Origin: Rosellinia necatrix
Lineage: Eukaryota; Ascomycota; Sordariomycetes; Xylariales; Xylariaceae
Assembly (NCBI GenBank): GCA_021209875.1
Contig: JAGYVD010000001.1
Location: 4,526,001 to 4,590,000, forward strand
Reading direction: 5' to 3'
Length of the DNA stretch: 64,000 nucleotides
In this document: positions 12,101-22,000 of the stretch, piece after piece
Layout of the letters: every line of letters starts with the position of its first letter
Position numbering within the stretch: the first letter of the stretch is position 1
The notes under the pieces: generated by a model
Databases searched by the model: none
Seen by the model: the letters and a program-made list of their open reading frames with translations, nothing else
Told to the model about the DNA's origin: nothing
Position numbers and translations under genes: made by a program

Positions 12101-12755
12101 ACCGCACATACGCCATCGAGACACCGAGAACACTGGCCTGGATCCTCTCCGGTCTCTCGACTATGGTGCTGAGTAGATTCTTCGAAGCGCGCGGCCTCGA
12201 GTATCGGTGGCCGTAGCAATCGTCATGTAGAATCACGATGGTTTCGGCAGACTGGTCGGAGGCGGTGCCATGCGAAAGTTCTAGTTCCTTAGCGAAATAG
12301 GCGTTTGCCAACGCAGCAGCCGTGCGCGGAGACCGATCCTCCATCATTGGAGATTTTGCAGTGGTCGGGGAGAGGTAAGCAGAGCTTCCCCTGCGTGAGG
12401 CCGTAGGATTGGGCGTTCCGCTGTTGGCTGAATATAGAGAGTTCATGGAAGCCTTGCGAATGAGGCTTGATGAACGACCCTCGGAAGCCATTCTGTCGAT
12501 ATTCGCCTTTGTTAAAGGGCTCCGCACCGGTGCTCGCGTGTTAATAGAAAGGGAAGATCGTGGCCGTTCCCTGGCGATACTAGATGGTGCACTAGGTCCA
12601 GAATTATGAGACGTAGACAGGGTAAGTCTGTTGAGCGAATGTGAGAGATCATTGTCATTGTTGCTATTGCGACCGTTCCTATTGTTGTTTTGGGCGGTGG
12701 TGCTGTTTACCAAAGCCGGCACAAGCTGAGCTTCAACGTGCTCAGGGGAAGCCAT
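9135..12755 (-). CDS. hos3: HOS3-type histone deacetylase
   Basis: This is a class II-like Zn-dependent lysine deacetylase of the Hos3 group, which removes acetyl groups from histones and, in yeast, also acts at the bud neck and nuclear pores. One uninterrupted 1,206-codon frame encodes it. After a Ser/Asn-rich N terminus (about 1-170), the catalytic domain begins with IVILHDDCYGHRY. It carries RPPGHHC (about 350-356, the His pair), the metal-binding DFDLHHGDG (about 391-399), LSAGFDASEWEG and VLEGGYS. The last roughly 600 residues are Ser/Pro/Thr-rich and look disordered, with an AT-hook-like ASGRPRGSRK. Such a long C-terminal tail is common in filamentous-fungal Hos3 proteins. The start MASPEHVEAQ is the first methionine of the frame. 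Function is inferred from family. Confidence 0.93.
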   Translation of the reverse strand: MASPEHVEAQLVPALVNSTTAQNNNRNGRNSNNDNDLSHSLNRLTLSTSHNSGPSAPSSIARERPRSSLSINTRAPVRSPLTKANIDRMASEGRSSSLIRKASMNSLYSANSGTPNPTASRRGSSAYLSPTTAKSPMMEDRSPRTAAALANAYFAKELELSHGTASDQSAETIVILHDDCYGHRYSRPRASKNLLSTIVERPERIQASVLGVSMAYVRLGERHCDGRHPIHANPDQKSLPAIPFRIHKTTRKVPISSTAVTNVHGNKWMEELKMMCDSAESKLALNGNELRRPEMNRGPDAEPPQHFHQGDLYLCPESLNAFEGALGAVCEAVDAVFSPSSHKRAFVAVRPPGHHCSASFPSGFCWVNNVHVGIMHGILSHGLTHAAIIDFDLHHGDGSQAITWQHNKRGLVKNVAAWKKTSIGYFSVHDINSYPCEYGDEEKVKNASLCIDGAHGQNIWNVHLHEWKTDAEFWQLYASNYSVILEKTRNYLRSQTERFQAAGQVPKAAIFLSAGFDASEWEGAGMQRHKVNVPTGFYARLTRDVVQIAREEGLGVEGRVISVLEGGYSDRALYSGVLSHLSGLVGVEPIAAKEGRAHNPENEGGRMAGSSNRLGGSDKGEPNPTDAFGFSYDPNWWSIAELDSFDAAKVTPLPEAKKPRTITPGNYSSPTQSSNAKMTETAKMRRSWSGLPGPQQSIPRSPTPPPPDIPWTTAAHELGKLLIPSNRQIDSCTHAELNAEAAKAKKDRQSLQTTASEASDTQPTAPTTAPTRMSLRERKPVSYLEDDDNQSRRKTVAGPAVLAASKVCPGSQSYLRPQYLQMLQGSSRGPQSETKQPRPANRRLSTASSLSTVGDARFPAGPTARPNTSLSARPTSSMSVRTQASTSINVRKTRPAAPNKASGRPRGSRKTEPATVKAEAEAPAITTPTLPSATNENGMPPPHNQATVAVDEISPTAATSPKDLDQITNAMRKIKINVLTKEQKEARQKAKIETAAVNNELTPKEENHSNEQPPSLSPVAVAQPHLISSDMGSIQDPSTPVGLEPPFRGDHTTPTESRLETMIPMTPTIISPTEPSPSSTPFASSPLVAPPVEPTQDDDLFIPYQPDGPPPSAIPIRKPIQILEPNTGTPAGPASIQQSRLQSYSVPVSPARRGGHGFTATSNIPFSPAPVPSNRPTSIDIIPILPRPSNRLENADLDAPDTPKQQ

Positions 12756-13750
12756 AGCTGGCGTTGGTTGGACATGCGATCAGTTTGAAAGTGCCACGAG
12801 AGAGTTATGCAGGCTAGATAGGCGTTGCCTTGTCTTAGCTAGTGATCTTCGTGAGAGGCCGACGGATGGCAATAACCAAAGCTTAGTGTTACCGTTGCTC
12901 ATCAGAGGGCCATCACGGACAGAAAAGGGTGTATGTGTCAACACGGATCGGGTTTTAGGGTCAATCATTGAAAATAAAGCAATCAAAAAGGTTCCTAGCG
13001 CGTAACGCGACCTTAGTGCGGATGTAGACGCCAACCTACCACTAATTTACAGGGAATGTGCCCCGCTACTTAAACATTCGGGTCTCTCTAGCAACAAGCC
13101 CCTAGGGGACCCCCCTTGTCCCAGTATATAAGTTTAAGTGGTTACCTAGCCCGCGGGCGCGAAGGGGCAAGCCCACCAAGAACTGTGAATGGGGAGATGG
13201 ATTTTACCCCTCCATCCTACGCAGCAGCCTGAGCTGACGTCGTTATGCCTTATCAATTGCCAACCGGGAGGGCTATCGCTACACAACCCGTGTCTCAGCG
13301 CCGACAACGGACATTTCCTTTGGGCGAATTAAATAACGAGCGATACGCCACGGTACTAGACCAAGCAACCGCATTGCTCAATTTACCTACATCAATAAAT
13401 GGCATTCGAGGAATAAGCTCCAGCGTAAAACGAGGCTTTCGTCAACACTCTAACCTAGCCGGTTATAGGCGCACCGACAACCCCGCTATGAGAGACGCCA
13501 TTGGTTTGCGGTAGTCCCGTCCGAGCCGGCTTCCCGTGTCGTTTGCATTTATAATCAAGGAACTTCGCCTCCATCGTCGGAGCTGGCACTATACATACGT
13601 CTCTATCTCGTGTCTCTGCCGCCGTCGCCGTCCCCCTAGTCCGTCTTGTCTCTCACGCGACGGGGAACTCTAAGCGAGAAGAACATTCCAGAGAACGGGA
13701 AAAAAAGAAAAAAAACAACAACAACAAAAGAATAGAACAGAACAGGAAAC
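12756..13750. other. Intergenic: divergent promoter of HOS3-type gene and nbp35
   Basis: About 1 kb. A TATATAAG element at 13125-13132 points towards nbp35 but lies more than 600 nt from its start. An A-rich leader with ACAACAACAAC (about 13700-13735) directly precedes nbp35. An 89-codon frame at 13245-13514 is not supported. Confidence 0.45.
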
Positions 13751-14776
13751 ATGGCGCCGTCCCTCGAGGAGCCCGAGCCGGTCCAGGATGTCATCAGTAA
13801 CCCGCTGAAGGAGCGGCCGCGGCTCGTGGCGCCCGAGCCCGAGCACTGCCCCGGGCCGGAGTCCGAGGCGGCCGGCAAGGCGGACTCGTGCGCGGGGTGC
13901 CCGAACCAGGCGATCTGCGCGAGCGCGCCGAAGGGGCCGGACCCGGACGTGCCGCTCGTGGCGGCGCGGCTGGCCGGGGTGCGGCACAAGGTGCTCGTGC
14001 TGTCGGGCAAGGGCGGGGTGGGCAAGAGCACGTTCACGACGCTGCTGGCGCGCGCCTTCGCGGCGGCCGACGGCGGCCGCGCCACCGTCGGCGTCATGGA
14101 CGCCGACATCTGCGGCCCCAGCATCCCCAAGATGATGGGCGTCGAGGACGAGACGATCCACGTCAGCGCCTCGGGCTGGTCGCCCGTCTGGGTCGCCGAC
14201 AACCTCGGCGTCATGAGCATCCAGTTCATGCTCCCCGGCCGCGACGACGCCGTCATCTGGCGCGGCCCCAAGAAGAACGGGCTCATCAAGAAGTTCCTCA
14301 AGGAGGTCGAGTGGGGCGACATGGACCTCCTCCTCGTCGACACCCCGCCCGGCACGAGCGACGAGCACCTCAGCGTCAACGGCCTGCTGAGGGAGAGCGG
14401 CATCGACGGCGCCGTCGTCGTCACGACGCCCCAGGAGGTCGCCCTGCTCGACGTGCGCAAGGAGATCGACTTCTGCCGCAAGGCCGGCATCAGGATCCTC
14501 GGCCTGGTCGAGAACATGAGCGGCTTCGTGTGCCCCAACTGCACGCACGAGAGCCAGATCTTCAAGGCCACCACGGGCGGTGGCGCGGCCCTGGCGAAGG
14601 AGATGGACATCCCGTTTTTGGGCGAGGTGCCGCTGGATCCGAGGATAGGGATGGCCTGCGACTACGGCGAGAGCTTCTTCGACCATTACCCGGACAGCCC
14701 AGCATGCACGGCGTTGAGGCGCGTTGTAAGGGGATTAGCTAAGGAGATTGGCGAGGAAGTTTTACTGGATGACTAG
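13751..14776 (+). CDS. nbp35: Cytosolic Fe-S cluster assembly factor Nbp35
   Basis: Nbp35 pairs with Cfd1 as the P-loop scaffold ATPase of the cytosolic iron-sulphur assembly (CIA) pathway. It builds 4Fe-4S clusters for cytosolic and nuclear proteins. A single exon encodes 341 residues, the usual family length. The N terminus has the Nbp35-specific ferredoxin-like cluster C-x13-C-x2-C-x5-C (C33, C47, C50, C56), which Cfd1 lacks. The deviant Walker A GKGGVGKS follows at about 86-93, then [10 protein letters not shown] and [11 protein letters not shown]. The bridging-cluster motif CPNC (C261, C264) lies in the C-terminal half. The start ATG has A at -3. The gene is extremely GC-rich with strong G/C third positions, which creates long open frames on the opposite strand; those are artefacts. 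Confidence 0.96.
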   Translation: MAPSLEEPEPVQDVISNPLKERPRLVAPEPEHCPGPESEAAGKADSCAGCPNQAICASAPKGPDPDVPLVAARLAGVRHKVLVLSGKGGVGKSTFTTLLARAFAAADGGRATVGVMDADICGPSIPKMMGVEDETIHVSASGWSPVWVADNLGVMSIQFMLPGRDDAVIWRGPKKNGLIKKFLKEVEWGDMDLLLVDTPPGTSDEHLSVNGLLRESGIDGAVVVTTPQEVALLDVRKEIDFCRKAGIRILGLVENMSGFVCPNCTHESQIFKATTGGGAALAKEMDIPFLGEVPLDPRIGMACDYGESFFDHYPDSPACTALRRVVRGLAKEIGEEVLLDD

Positions 14777-15059
14777 AGATATCTATTCAAGACGAAACAA
14801 TACGATCAAACAGCACCAAACAACCAGCCCGCGCAAAGTTTCTATATTCAGAACATATGAGTGTTTGATACCCAAATGGGAGCCCAGTAGTGGTCGCCAT
14901 CACCATCGCTATTACCAAACGAGTCTCGGCGCCCAGTAGACTCCGAGGCAGGTTCACATCCGATCTCAGCACTCTAGGGGGTGTCGACACGCTGGCTTAT
15001 AGTTCATGTATCGGTAGGCGGTGAAACACCTCTCAAGTGATCTTCGACCATTTGTCAAT

Positions 15060-15897
15060 CTACTCGGCTCCCAGCTTCCCCGGGATTTCGTCCAAATCAT
15101 CAGCGCTCTCGATATCCAGCACCTTTCCGACCTCGCTCGTATTCCGCATCAATTCTTTCGCACCTGCATACATCATACGGCTTTCGGCGTTGCACGTCGT
15201 GGGTAGATAGTAGAGGAGGACGTAGGGGACAGCGAGGCGGCCAGATGACTACGTTAGGCATTGTGTTAGCGAGTTAGGACTCCATGGTGTGTACAAACAT
15301 TGGCTTATAGTCAGGTACATATCCTGTATATTTGCAAAGACCTTGAACTAAAACGAAAAGAATGAGAAATTGAAAAATGAAATACGTACGAGCGTTAGCG
15401 GGTAGCTGAGCAATATGTACCGTGGCGAGTTGTCGGGCAGGTCGTCGGCGATCTCCCCGAGAGACTTGTAGACCACCTTGTCTTCGTCCTGCTTGATCTC
15501 GTGCGTCTTCTTATCGATCAGATCTGTCGGTGGTGCGATTGTGCGTTAGCCCACGGGTGGCTCGTTCAAGACCGGCGGTCCTGCGCGTGCGTAACCAAAC
15601 GGTAGGCACCTCGATGGCGCGCGGACAGACGGCCGACCGGCCGGCTATCGGCCATGGCGCGGTGGGGAGACGTACATACAAATGACGGCCTGCGGGCCAG
15701 TGGCGCGGGACGTGGTTAACCTGAACTTGCGCAGGTACTCCTTCGTCTCGGGCGAGAACGTGTAGAGCCGTGCTTCGGAGCTCTGCGACCGGTTGTTTAG
15801 TACTGGCTACTGGAGCTGGACTTTGGACTTGGGATCGGGGGATGGCGGGTGACGGGTGACAAATGACCATGGCGGGGTGATGGAGGGGCTATACCAT
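15060..15897 (-). CDS. gmf1: Glia maturation factor family protein (ADF/cofilin fold, Aim7-like)
   Basis: GMF proteins bind Arp2/3 and debranch actin filaments rather than severing actin. Four exons are inferred: 15895-15897, 15680-15782, 15390-15523 and 15060-15248, giving 142 residues, the family size. All junctions keep frame and rebuild the ADF-H domain: SSEARLYTFSPETKEYLRKF, VIYLIDKKTHEIKQDEDKVV, LPDNSPRYILLSYPLT and RLAVPYVLLYYLP. The end reads ESADDLDEIPGKLGAE. The first coding exon is only the ATG, followed directly by the donor GTATAG; a TACTAAAC branch site and CAG acceptor close that 112-nt intron. This start is inferred: no in-frame ATG occurs in exon 2 before the domain. The other introns are 156 and 141 nt. 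The neighbouring genes suggest no functional link. Confidence 0.85.
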
Positions 15898-17132
15898 CTC
15901 GACAACGGGACGCGCGGGGTATGGATGGATGGAAAGGTCGGGTGGTAGAATAGGCAGGTTGGGTCGATATCTAGGTTAGGTCGGAATATCTATCGTTAAG
16001 ATTAAAAACAATTTATTTGCTAGAACAACGTGTGGTAGAAATAATGTAGGGTGAAGCCGGAAACTCGAACATGGAGGGGCACCTATAAAAGGTGTAGGTA
16101 GGTAGGTAAGGTTACCCAGGGGGTAGTCTCGGAGACAGGGAGGGTGTCTAGGCACCTGCCTATCCGTAAAAGTCAATGCTGCAGTAGGTGATGTAATGCC
16201 CAGACAAACAACGTTGGTTAACTCGAATAGTTATGAGATTACACCAGATCCAAGCAAAATTTATATAAATAAATAGCTAGCTACCTAGGTAGTTATGTTT
16301 ATCTTTGTATATTTAAAACTTAAATTTATTGGATGCTTCTTTGATTTTAATATGCTTAATATGCTTCTCATGTTTCCCTGCCCGGAGTCGCTGCACTTGA
16401 ATGATATTTATGTACTTAATATCGTCCATCAAACCGACAAAACCCCGGAAACCCCGGAGCATCACCCCGCCTGTCACCGTTTCAACCCTAAGCATAGCCT
16501 AGGTACATAGTGGACAGATACCAAGGCGCCGAAGTCTGCACTGAAACGGTGCTGCATGTAGGTTCTGTGACACCGCAGGCCCTAGTCTGGGCGTCCACTT
16601 CTCGAATACCTACTTAAGTAACCTCTTAGCTCAGGAACCGACTACTTCCCGCTAGACAAGCTTCACCTTAACCACCTTCTGCGCCGACCATATTGTGTGA
16701 TGCTGAACTTATCTTCGCATTTTGGCGAAGATAACGCTCCTGATCTACCCAAGTATACCCATTCTGAACTGGCCAACGAGGATTTTACCGCCTAATGACT
16801 ATTGCTTTTCCGCTGTGGATTGCTTACTAGAAAATATAGGCCATACGAAAATCGGTAGTTATACATTTTTCTGATATTATTTAGTGCTAATAGAATTCAG
16901 ATTCTAAGTCCATCAATCGTAACGAATGCTTCTTATCGATGAAATGCCCAGTCCAATAATGGTACTCAAAATAAAACTCATTTATCAGGAAGGTTAAGAA
17001 ATAACAGATATGTTGATCACAAATGAAAATTCGTGGAAGCGTAAGAATAGGTGTTGACGACTGGACTAGGTATTTAGCCAAAAAAAAAAAAAAGCAACTC
17101 GGCGCATCTATTACACGGGCCACTCACCACGC
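15898..17132. other. Intergenic: upstream of GMF gene and downstream of GH43 gene
   Basis: About 1.2 kb, AT-rich from 16200 to 17100, with a TAGG tract near 16095 and a 13-nt A run at about 17081. I find no gene. Confidence 0.5.
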
Positions 17133-18198
17133 CTATGCCTTCGGCTCGCTATAGGCGTGGGCGAAGTCGACGGGGGAGCCGAAGTTGGGGGAGCCGTCGC
17201 TGTGGGTGCCGAGGAGCTGGATCATGGTGTAGCGGGAGTCGTCGCAGGCGCCGGCGGAGCTGGAGGTGGCGTGGTAGGCGACCCAGGTCTGGGAGCCGTC
17301 GGGGCTCTGGAAGAAGGAGTTGTGGCCGGTGCCGTAGTTGCCGTTGGCGGAGGAGAGGACGCAGCCGTTGGACTTGGACCAGGCGGCGGCGCGCGCCGGG
17401 TCCGTCACGCCGTCCCACGTCAGCAGGCCGAGGCAGTACGACGCCGACCAGCAGTACGACGCCGAGAAGGCCAGGTACGTCTTGCCGCCGTAGTACAGCG
17501 CCGCCGGCCCCTCGTTGACCGGCGCCGACACCGTCTCCCACGCCGCCGTCGGCTGCGAGATCACGCTGATCGACCCCGTCAGCGACACGTAGTCCGACCC
17601 CAGCTTCTGGATGCACAGCGACTGCGCCGCCACCCCGTGGAAGCACGAGAACACCAGGTAGTCCCCGAAGCTCGTCCGCAGCGTCGACGCGTCGATCGCC
17701 CACTCCGTCGTCAGCTGCCCGGCGTACGTGAACGTATCCCACGGCGAGCTACCACCTGTTGTGTGTCAACGAAGAAGCTCAAACGTCTTTTCTAGATGGA
17801 AGGGGGGAAGGGGGAAGGGGAAGACGGTTGGTAGTAAATGTACCTTTGAGGACGTGCAGTCTCTGGTTATCGAGGTCGCTGGACCGGCCGGCCGTGAAGT
17901 ACACGTACCAGGCGCCGCCGAAGTAGTGGACCTCGGGCGCCCAGATGTTGGCGTTGCGTGAGGCGTCGGTGCTCGTGTAGATGACCTTCTTCGTGGCCGT
18001 CTGGAGGCCCGCGACGGTCGTCGAGCGCGCGATCTCGACGTTGGTCCACGACGTCGACATGAGGTAGTAGTAGCCGCCGCTGTAGGTCACGAACGGGTCC
18101 GAGCCCCCCGGCCGGCGGATCGGGTTCGTCCACGCGGACGCGAGGCCCAACACCATCGCCAGACTCAGGAGAGTCCCCAGCATCTTTCGTAAACCCAT
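17133..18198 (-). CDS. Secreted glycoside hydrolase family 43 protein (probable arabinan/arabinoxylan-active)
   Basis: GH43 enzymes are five-bladed beta-propeller arabinofuranosidases, arabinanases or xylosidases that trim plant-cell-wall hemicellulose. Two exons, 17844-18198 and 17133-17755, flank an 88-nt intron and give 325 residues. The first about 22 residues form a signal peptide (MGLRKMLGTLLSLAMVLGLASA, cut before WTNP), so the product is secreted. The catalytic triad fits SDPFV (general base D34), AIDAS (D140, pKa modulator) and NEGPA (general acid E200). NIWAPEVHYFGGAWYVYF is typical of the family. The overall pattern resembles exo-arabinofuranosidase subfamilies such as GH43_26, but subfamily and substrate are not settled by eye. 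No carbohydrate-binding module is present. GC content is very high, as in nbp35. Confidence 0.88.
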
Positions 18199-19021
18199 CG
18201 CGGGTTTAGAAGAAAGAAATAAATAAATAAAAACTTGGCGCGGTGGTTGCGGGTATCGGTCGGTCGGTCGTGCTATGATCGAACGAGCTAACCTACCCCG
18301 TAAACTACCCTACCTATCTCTCGCTTTCGCCGGCGAAGGCGGGAAGCTTCTCTTTATACATGACGACAACGGGCTTCCATCTCCACGACAGGACGTTAGT
18401 AAACCGTCAATAGAACGGGCAAACCCTGCATAATCTTCATATTGTGGACGAAGGGTTGGCCGAAGTTGTTATTTGGCATGGACCAGGATGCGTGGTTGGA
18501 TATCTTATTAGTGGATTATTGCGAGAACCCTCTCATGGACATTATCGGAAGAATGACGGAGCCGGGGGAAATTCGCTGAAAAGGGTAATACCCCGTATCC
18601 CAAGACCAAGCGCTATACTTCGTATAGCATGGCTAAGCCGGACTCATGGCCAAGAAGGAGAATGAATATCTGTGTTCCCAACAAGTGATCTGTAGTTTAT
18701 CCTACGCGCTAATTGGACCGCATAACTGAGAAAGTATTCCGACGATAACACTAGGTACCTGCATGCATCTAAGAAAGAGCTCACTTACTACCAAGGTAGT
18801 ACATACCTACCAGTGGTATGGTCCTCGGAGAGATTTGTATGGGTCCTCATTTATGATTAATAATTCCATTATGCGTATCGACATATACACATCAGTTGAA
18901 AGAGCCGAATGGTGTTCCCGCCTATGCTCCCAATCCAAGCCGCAGCATTACTCTTTTTTTTTTCTCGGGTGGTATCAAAACTAGAATGAAGAAAAACAAG
19001 TCGCTAATCCCTTTTTATCGG
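18199..19021. other. Intergenic: GH43 promoter and 3' flank of the homeobox gene
   Basis: Contains the GH43 TATA-like element (18351-18358) and a small perfect hairpin at 18612-18628 (GCTATAC, 3-nt loop, GTATAGC). A T run lies near 18954. I see no gene. Confidence 0.45.
18351..18358 (-). promoter_or_regulatory. TATA-like box of the GH43 gene
   Basis: TATAAAGA on the minus strand lies about 155 nt before the GH43 start codon, a usual TATA position for a fungal gene with a short leader. No start-site data support it. Confidence 0.4.
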
Positions 19022-22000
19022 TTACATGGACAAGCCGGATCCCCTACCGACACTCCCCTGCGAGCCAGGGCTGAAATCCAGCCGTGTGTTATCGCCAATC
19101 TCGTAGCTAACGTCTTGGAGTATATCGTTAAGTTCCTGCTCTGTAAAGTTTAAGTCGAGATCCATCTCTGTATACATGGTATCCGCAGCCGGGACGGAAA
19201 GTGATGGGCCGGAGGTTGTTATAGATGAGGTCAACTCCGTTGAGAGTGTGGAGGTCGTGGGCATTGAAATTGGGAGTGCCGCTCCGAAATCAAAGGCGAA
19301 ATCACCCCCCGTGGGGAGCGATTGCTGCACAGGTAGATTACCTTGTAAGGCTGCCTTGAACTTGCCGAGCAAGACGGGATTATCGCAAGGGGTCTTTTGC
19401 ATGCTCATGATGTCGCGGGCTCGTGATTGAAGCTGTGTATCGCTCGGGAAAAGGCCTGTTTTCTGTAGCTCACGTTTGACATATTCTGTCAGCCCATTTT
19501 CAAGGTCTCGACTGCAGAAGATCTTGGCCGGTGCCGGGTATCGCTGCGTGAACGTCCGCAAAAAGTGGTTGGCAGTACTGGCCTCAGACTCGAAAGGCTT
19601 TACTTCATCGTTGAGGTAGATATGCGGGTTCCCATGAAGGGGCTCGATCATTGCTGCAGGGTTGGGAGTGACGTAAGGCGGCTCAAATCCAGTGCCTCCA
19701 TCTTTGACATTCCAAGCTACGAACGAAACGCCTAGGCCTGGGCCGGACCCGGGCGGTAGGATCCCCGCATCGGTCTTGAACCTCTGGAGCCACTCCACAT
19801 TGTCGGCCGCTGTCTGATTAAAGGGGTCATCACTGGGATGAGGGTTAGCAGAGTAAGACTAAACTCGAGGGATCTATTCCGACTCACTCATCGTATACTA
19901 TCCATCGCGCCTGGTGTTTGAGCTCCTCATCCGTGGGCACGTGTCGATTAGGGTTGTTGGGAGACATAGTTGCTGTCACAAAGCGGCTGAGGTCTCTTGC
20001 CAAGCGGCGGAAGCAGTTCGCATCGTTTAGAAACCTGGCGCCGGGCTTTATCGAGTGCGCACTGGACCCACCCGGCGACTGGCTATTGCTCATCTTGGGG
20101 GAGTTTCCTGACGCCTGGCTTGGGCGAAGCGGATCCAATGGCGAAGACTGATTAATAGTGGAGGCATATCTCCCAGTTGATAAAGAGCCGCTAGACACTG
20201 GACTTGGGCGAGACGCCTTAGAATGCCTCTCCCTAAAGTTCCCGAGCCATTCCGTGTCGTCTGCTGCCGTTTGATTCCATTCGTCATCGACTTCGTAAAC
20301 AATGATTCTTGCTTGACGTTGCAAGTCAACATCTGTGGGCTCTTTCCCAAGTGATCTTTGGAGCTGAATGTATTCTCCGAGCTCAGCTTCGAGGCGGCTA
20401 TAATTATGAATGGTGGAATCAATTGTCTTTGGATCGGTTGATCGCTTGTAGGCATCGCCAACGTCCTCACTCCGGGGAAGATGCGCTCGTTGTCTGAAGT
20501 TCTCGAGCCAAGACGAAGAGGCATTAATCATGCGAATGAACCAATTGGCAAGCGCTTCAGAAGGATTGCTCGACCGTTCTTCCATCCTCCCGAGAATACG
20601 GCACGACTCATCCTGTAGCTCATGATCCATGGCAGTTAAGCCCAATAGCAGCTTTGCGTGAACGTAATCTTGCAACTCTCTCTCAAATTCACAATTCTCG
20701 AAGATGTCAGATTTGCCATTAATCCGAAGAGCAGATAAGCAACTAGAGCCAGGAGCCCGTGGATTAAATGCGGCCTGGCGTTTTGCATCTTCGGAGGACA
20801 TGATTAAATCACAAAGCCATGAAGAGGAGCATGCCCCGACGCCTTTTAGCATGACCTCAGCGCCGTAGACAATACGACATGCCTCCTGTTGGGTCTCCGC
20901 ATCGCCGGGGGCGGTACCGAGCTGTTCTGTTTTATTTGTGATCCACCATTGCAGCTCCATTTTTAGGAGCTCATAGGCATTGGTTGGGGTACCGGCCGAT
21001 GGTTGGCTGGCTTCGAAAGGCAGAGGCGATTGCCTCTCGTCGTGAATCAAGTCTGAAAAAAAAAAAAAAGATTAGCTAACAATTTCACGAGTGGAAATCC
21101 TGCTTGACTCACAAGGAGGAATCGAGTTCTCGACCATTTCGAGAACAGGCGCATCAAAACCCCAGTCACCCTTCCAGTCAGCCATGGTGTTACCCGTCTT
21201 GAAATGTTCTGCAAGATGATCGACCCGAACTGTCCAGCTATCAAGGACAACGCCACAGAAACCACATCTAGACCGAATTGCAGGAGAATTCACCCGCCAT
21301 TTGTCCATCGACCAGGGCAGAAATTTGACATTGTGGACTAGTCGTAGATGCTGTCGTAAGTGATCCTTTCGGTAGAATGTTCGCTCTTCCGCTGTTCGTT
21401 CGGTGCAGCTAGAGAAATTATGTGACTCAATATGTGCATCATCAGGATTTGCCTCGCCACAAAAGACGCAACTTGTGAGTCCACTATCGCCATTGACAGC
21501 CCGTGGTCCATCAGGCGAGCAAACCCACCGTTCGAGGGATAAGTGTAACGATTTCTCGTGGCGTTGCCAGTCATGTTTTGTTCTAAAAGTTTCTGTACAG
21601 AAAGTACACTGGAAAGTCTTAAGCGGTTGGGTCAGTTGCTCGTCGGCGCGCTTTGGTGGTGCACGCCTCCGTCGCCGCCTGCCCCGGTTGCTCCAGACGA
21701 ATGATGGGATAGAAGAGCCGCGTGACTGGTTAGAGAACGCCGATGCAAAGGAACCACCGCTGGAATGCGAAGTTCCCAAACTACTGGCAGAGGATTCCCT
21801 GCAGATTGACCTGCCAGACCCATCATCGGAGAAATTCCATACGTTTGGACTTGTCCGGCCGGATCCTGATGTTGCCGAATAGGAGCCGGAAGCCGACACG
21901 GCGCGGGCAATAGCAGTTACCGAAGCAGGTTCGTTTTCAGGTGGAGAGTTCTCCCAACGTTGAAGAGGATTCATGTTTTCGAATAGGCCGGGTGTGCCTT

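Noticed and set aside
13245..13514. 89-codon frame with a TATATAAG element 113 nt upstream
   Set aside because: No recognisable sequence features; lies in a promoter region. The TATA match alone is weak evidence.
13670..14742. Long frames antisense to and overlapping nbp35 (about 280-340 codons)
   Set aside because: They arise from extreme GC-rich codon use in nbp35; their translations are Arg/Ala/His-rich with no motifs.
18617..18630. ACTTCGTATAGCAT, identical to part of a loxP site
   Set aside because: Only one half-arm plus part of the spacer matches; no inverted second arm follows. The local hairpin explains it better.
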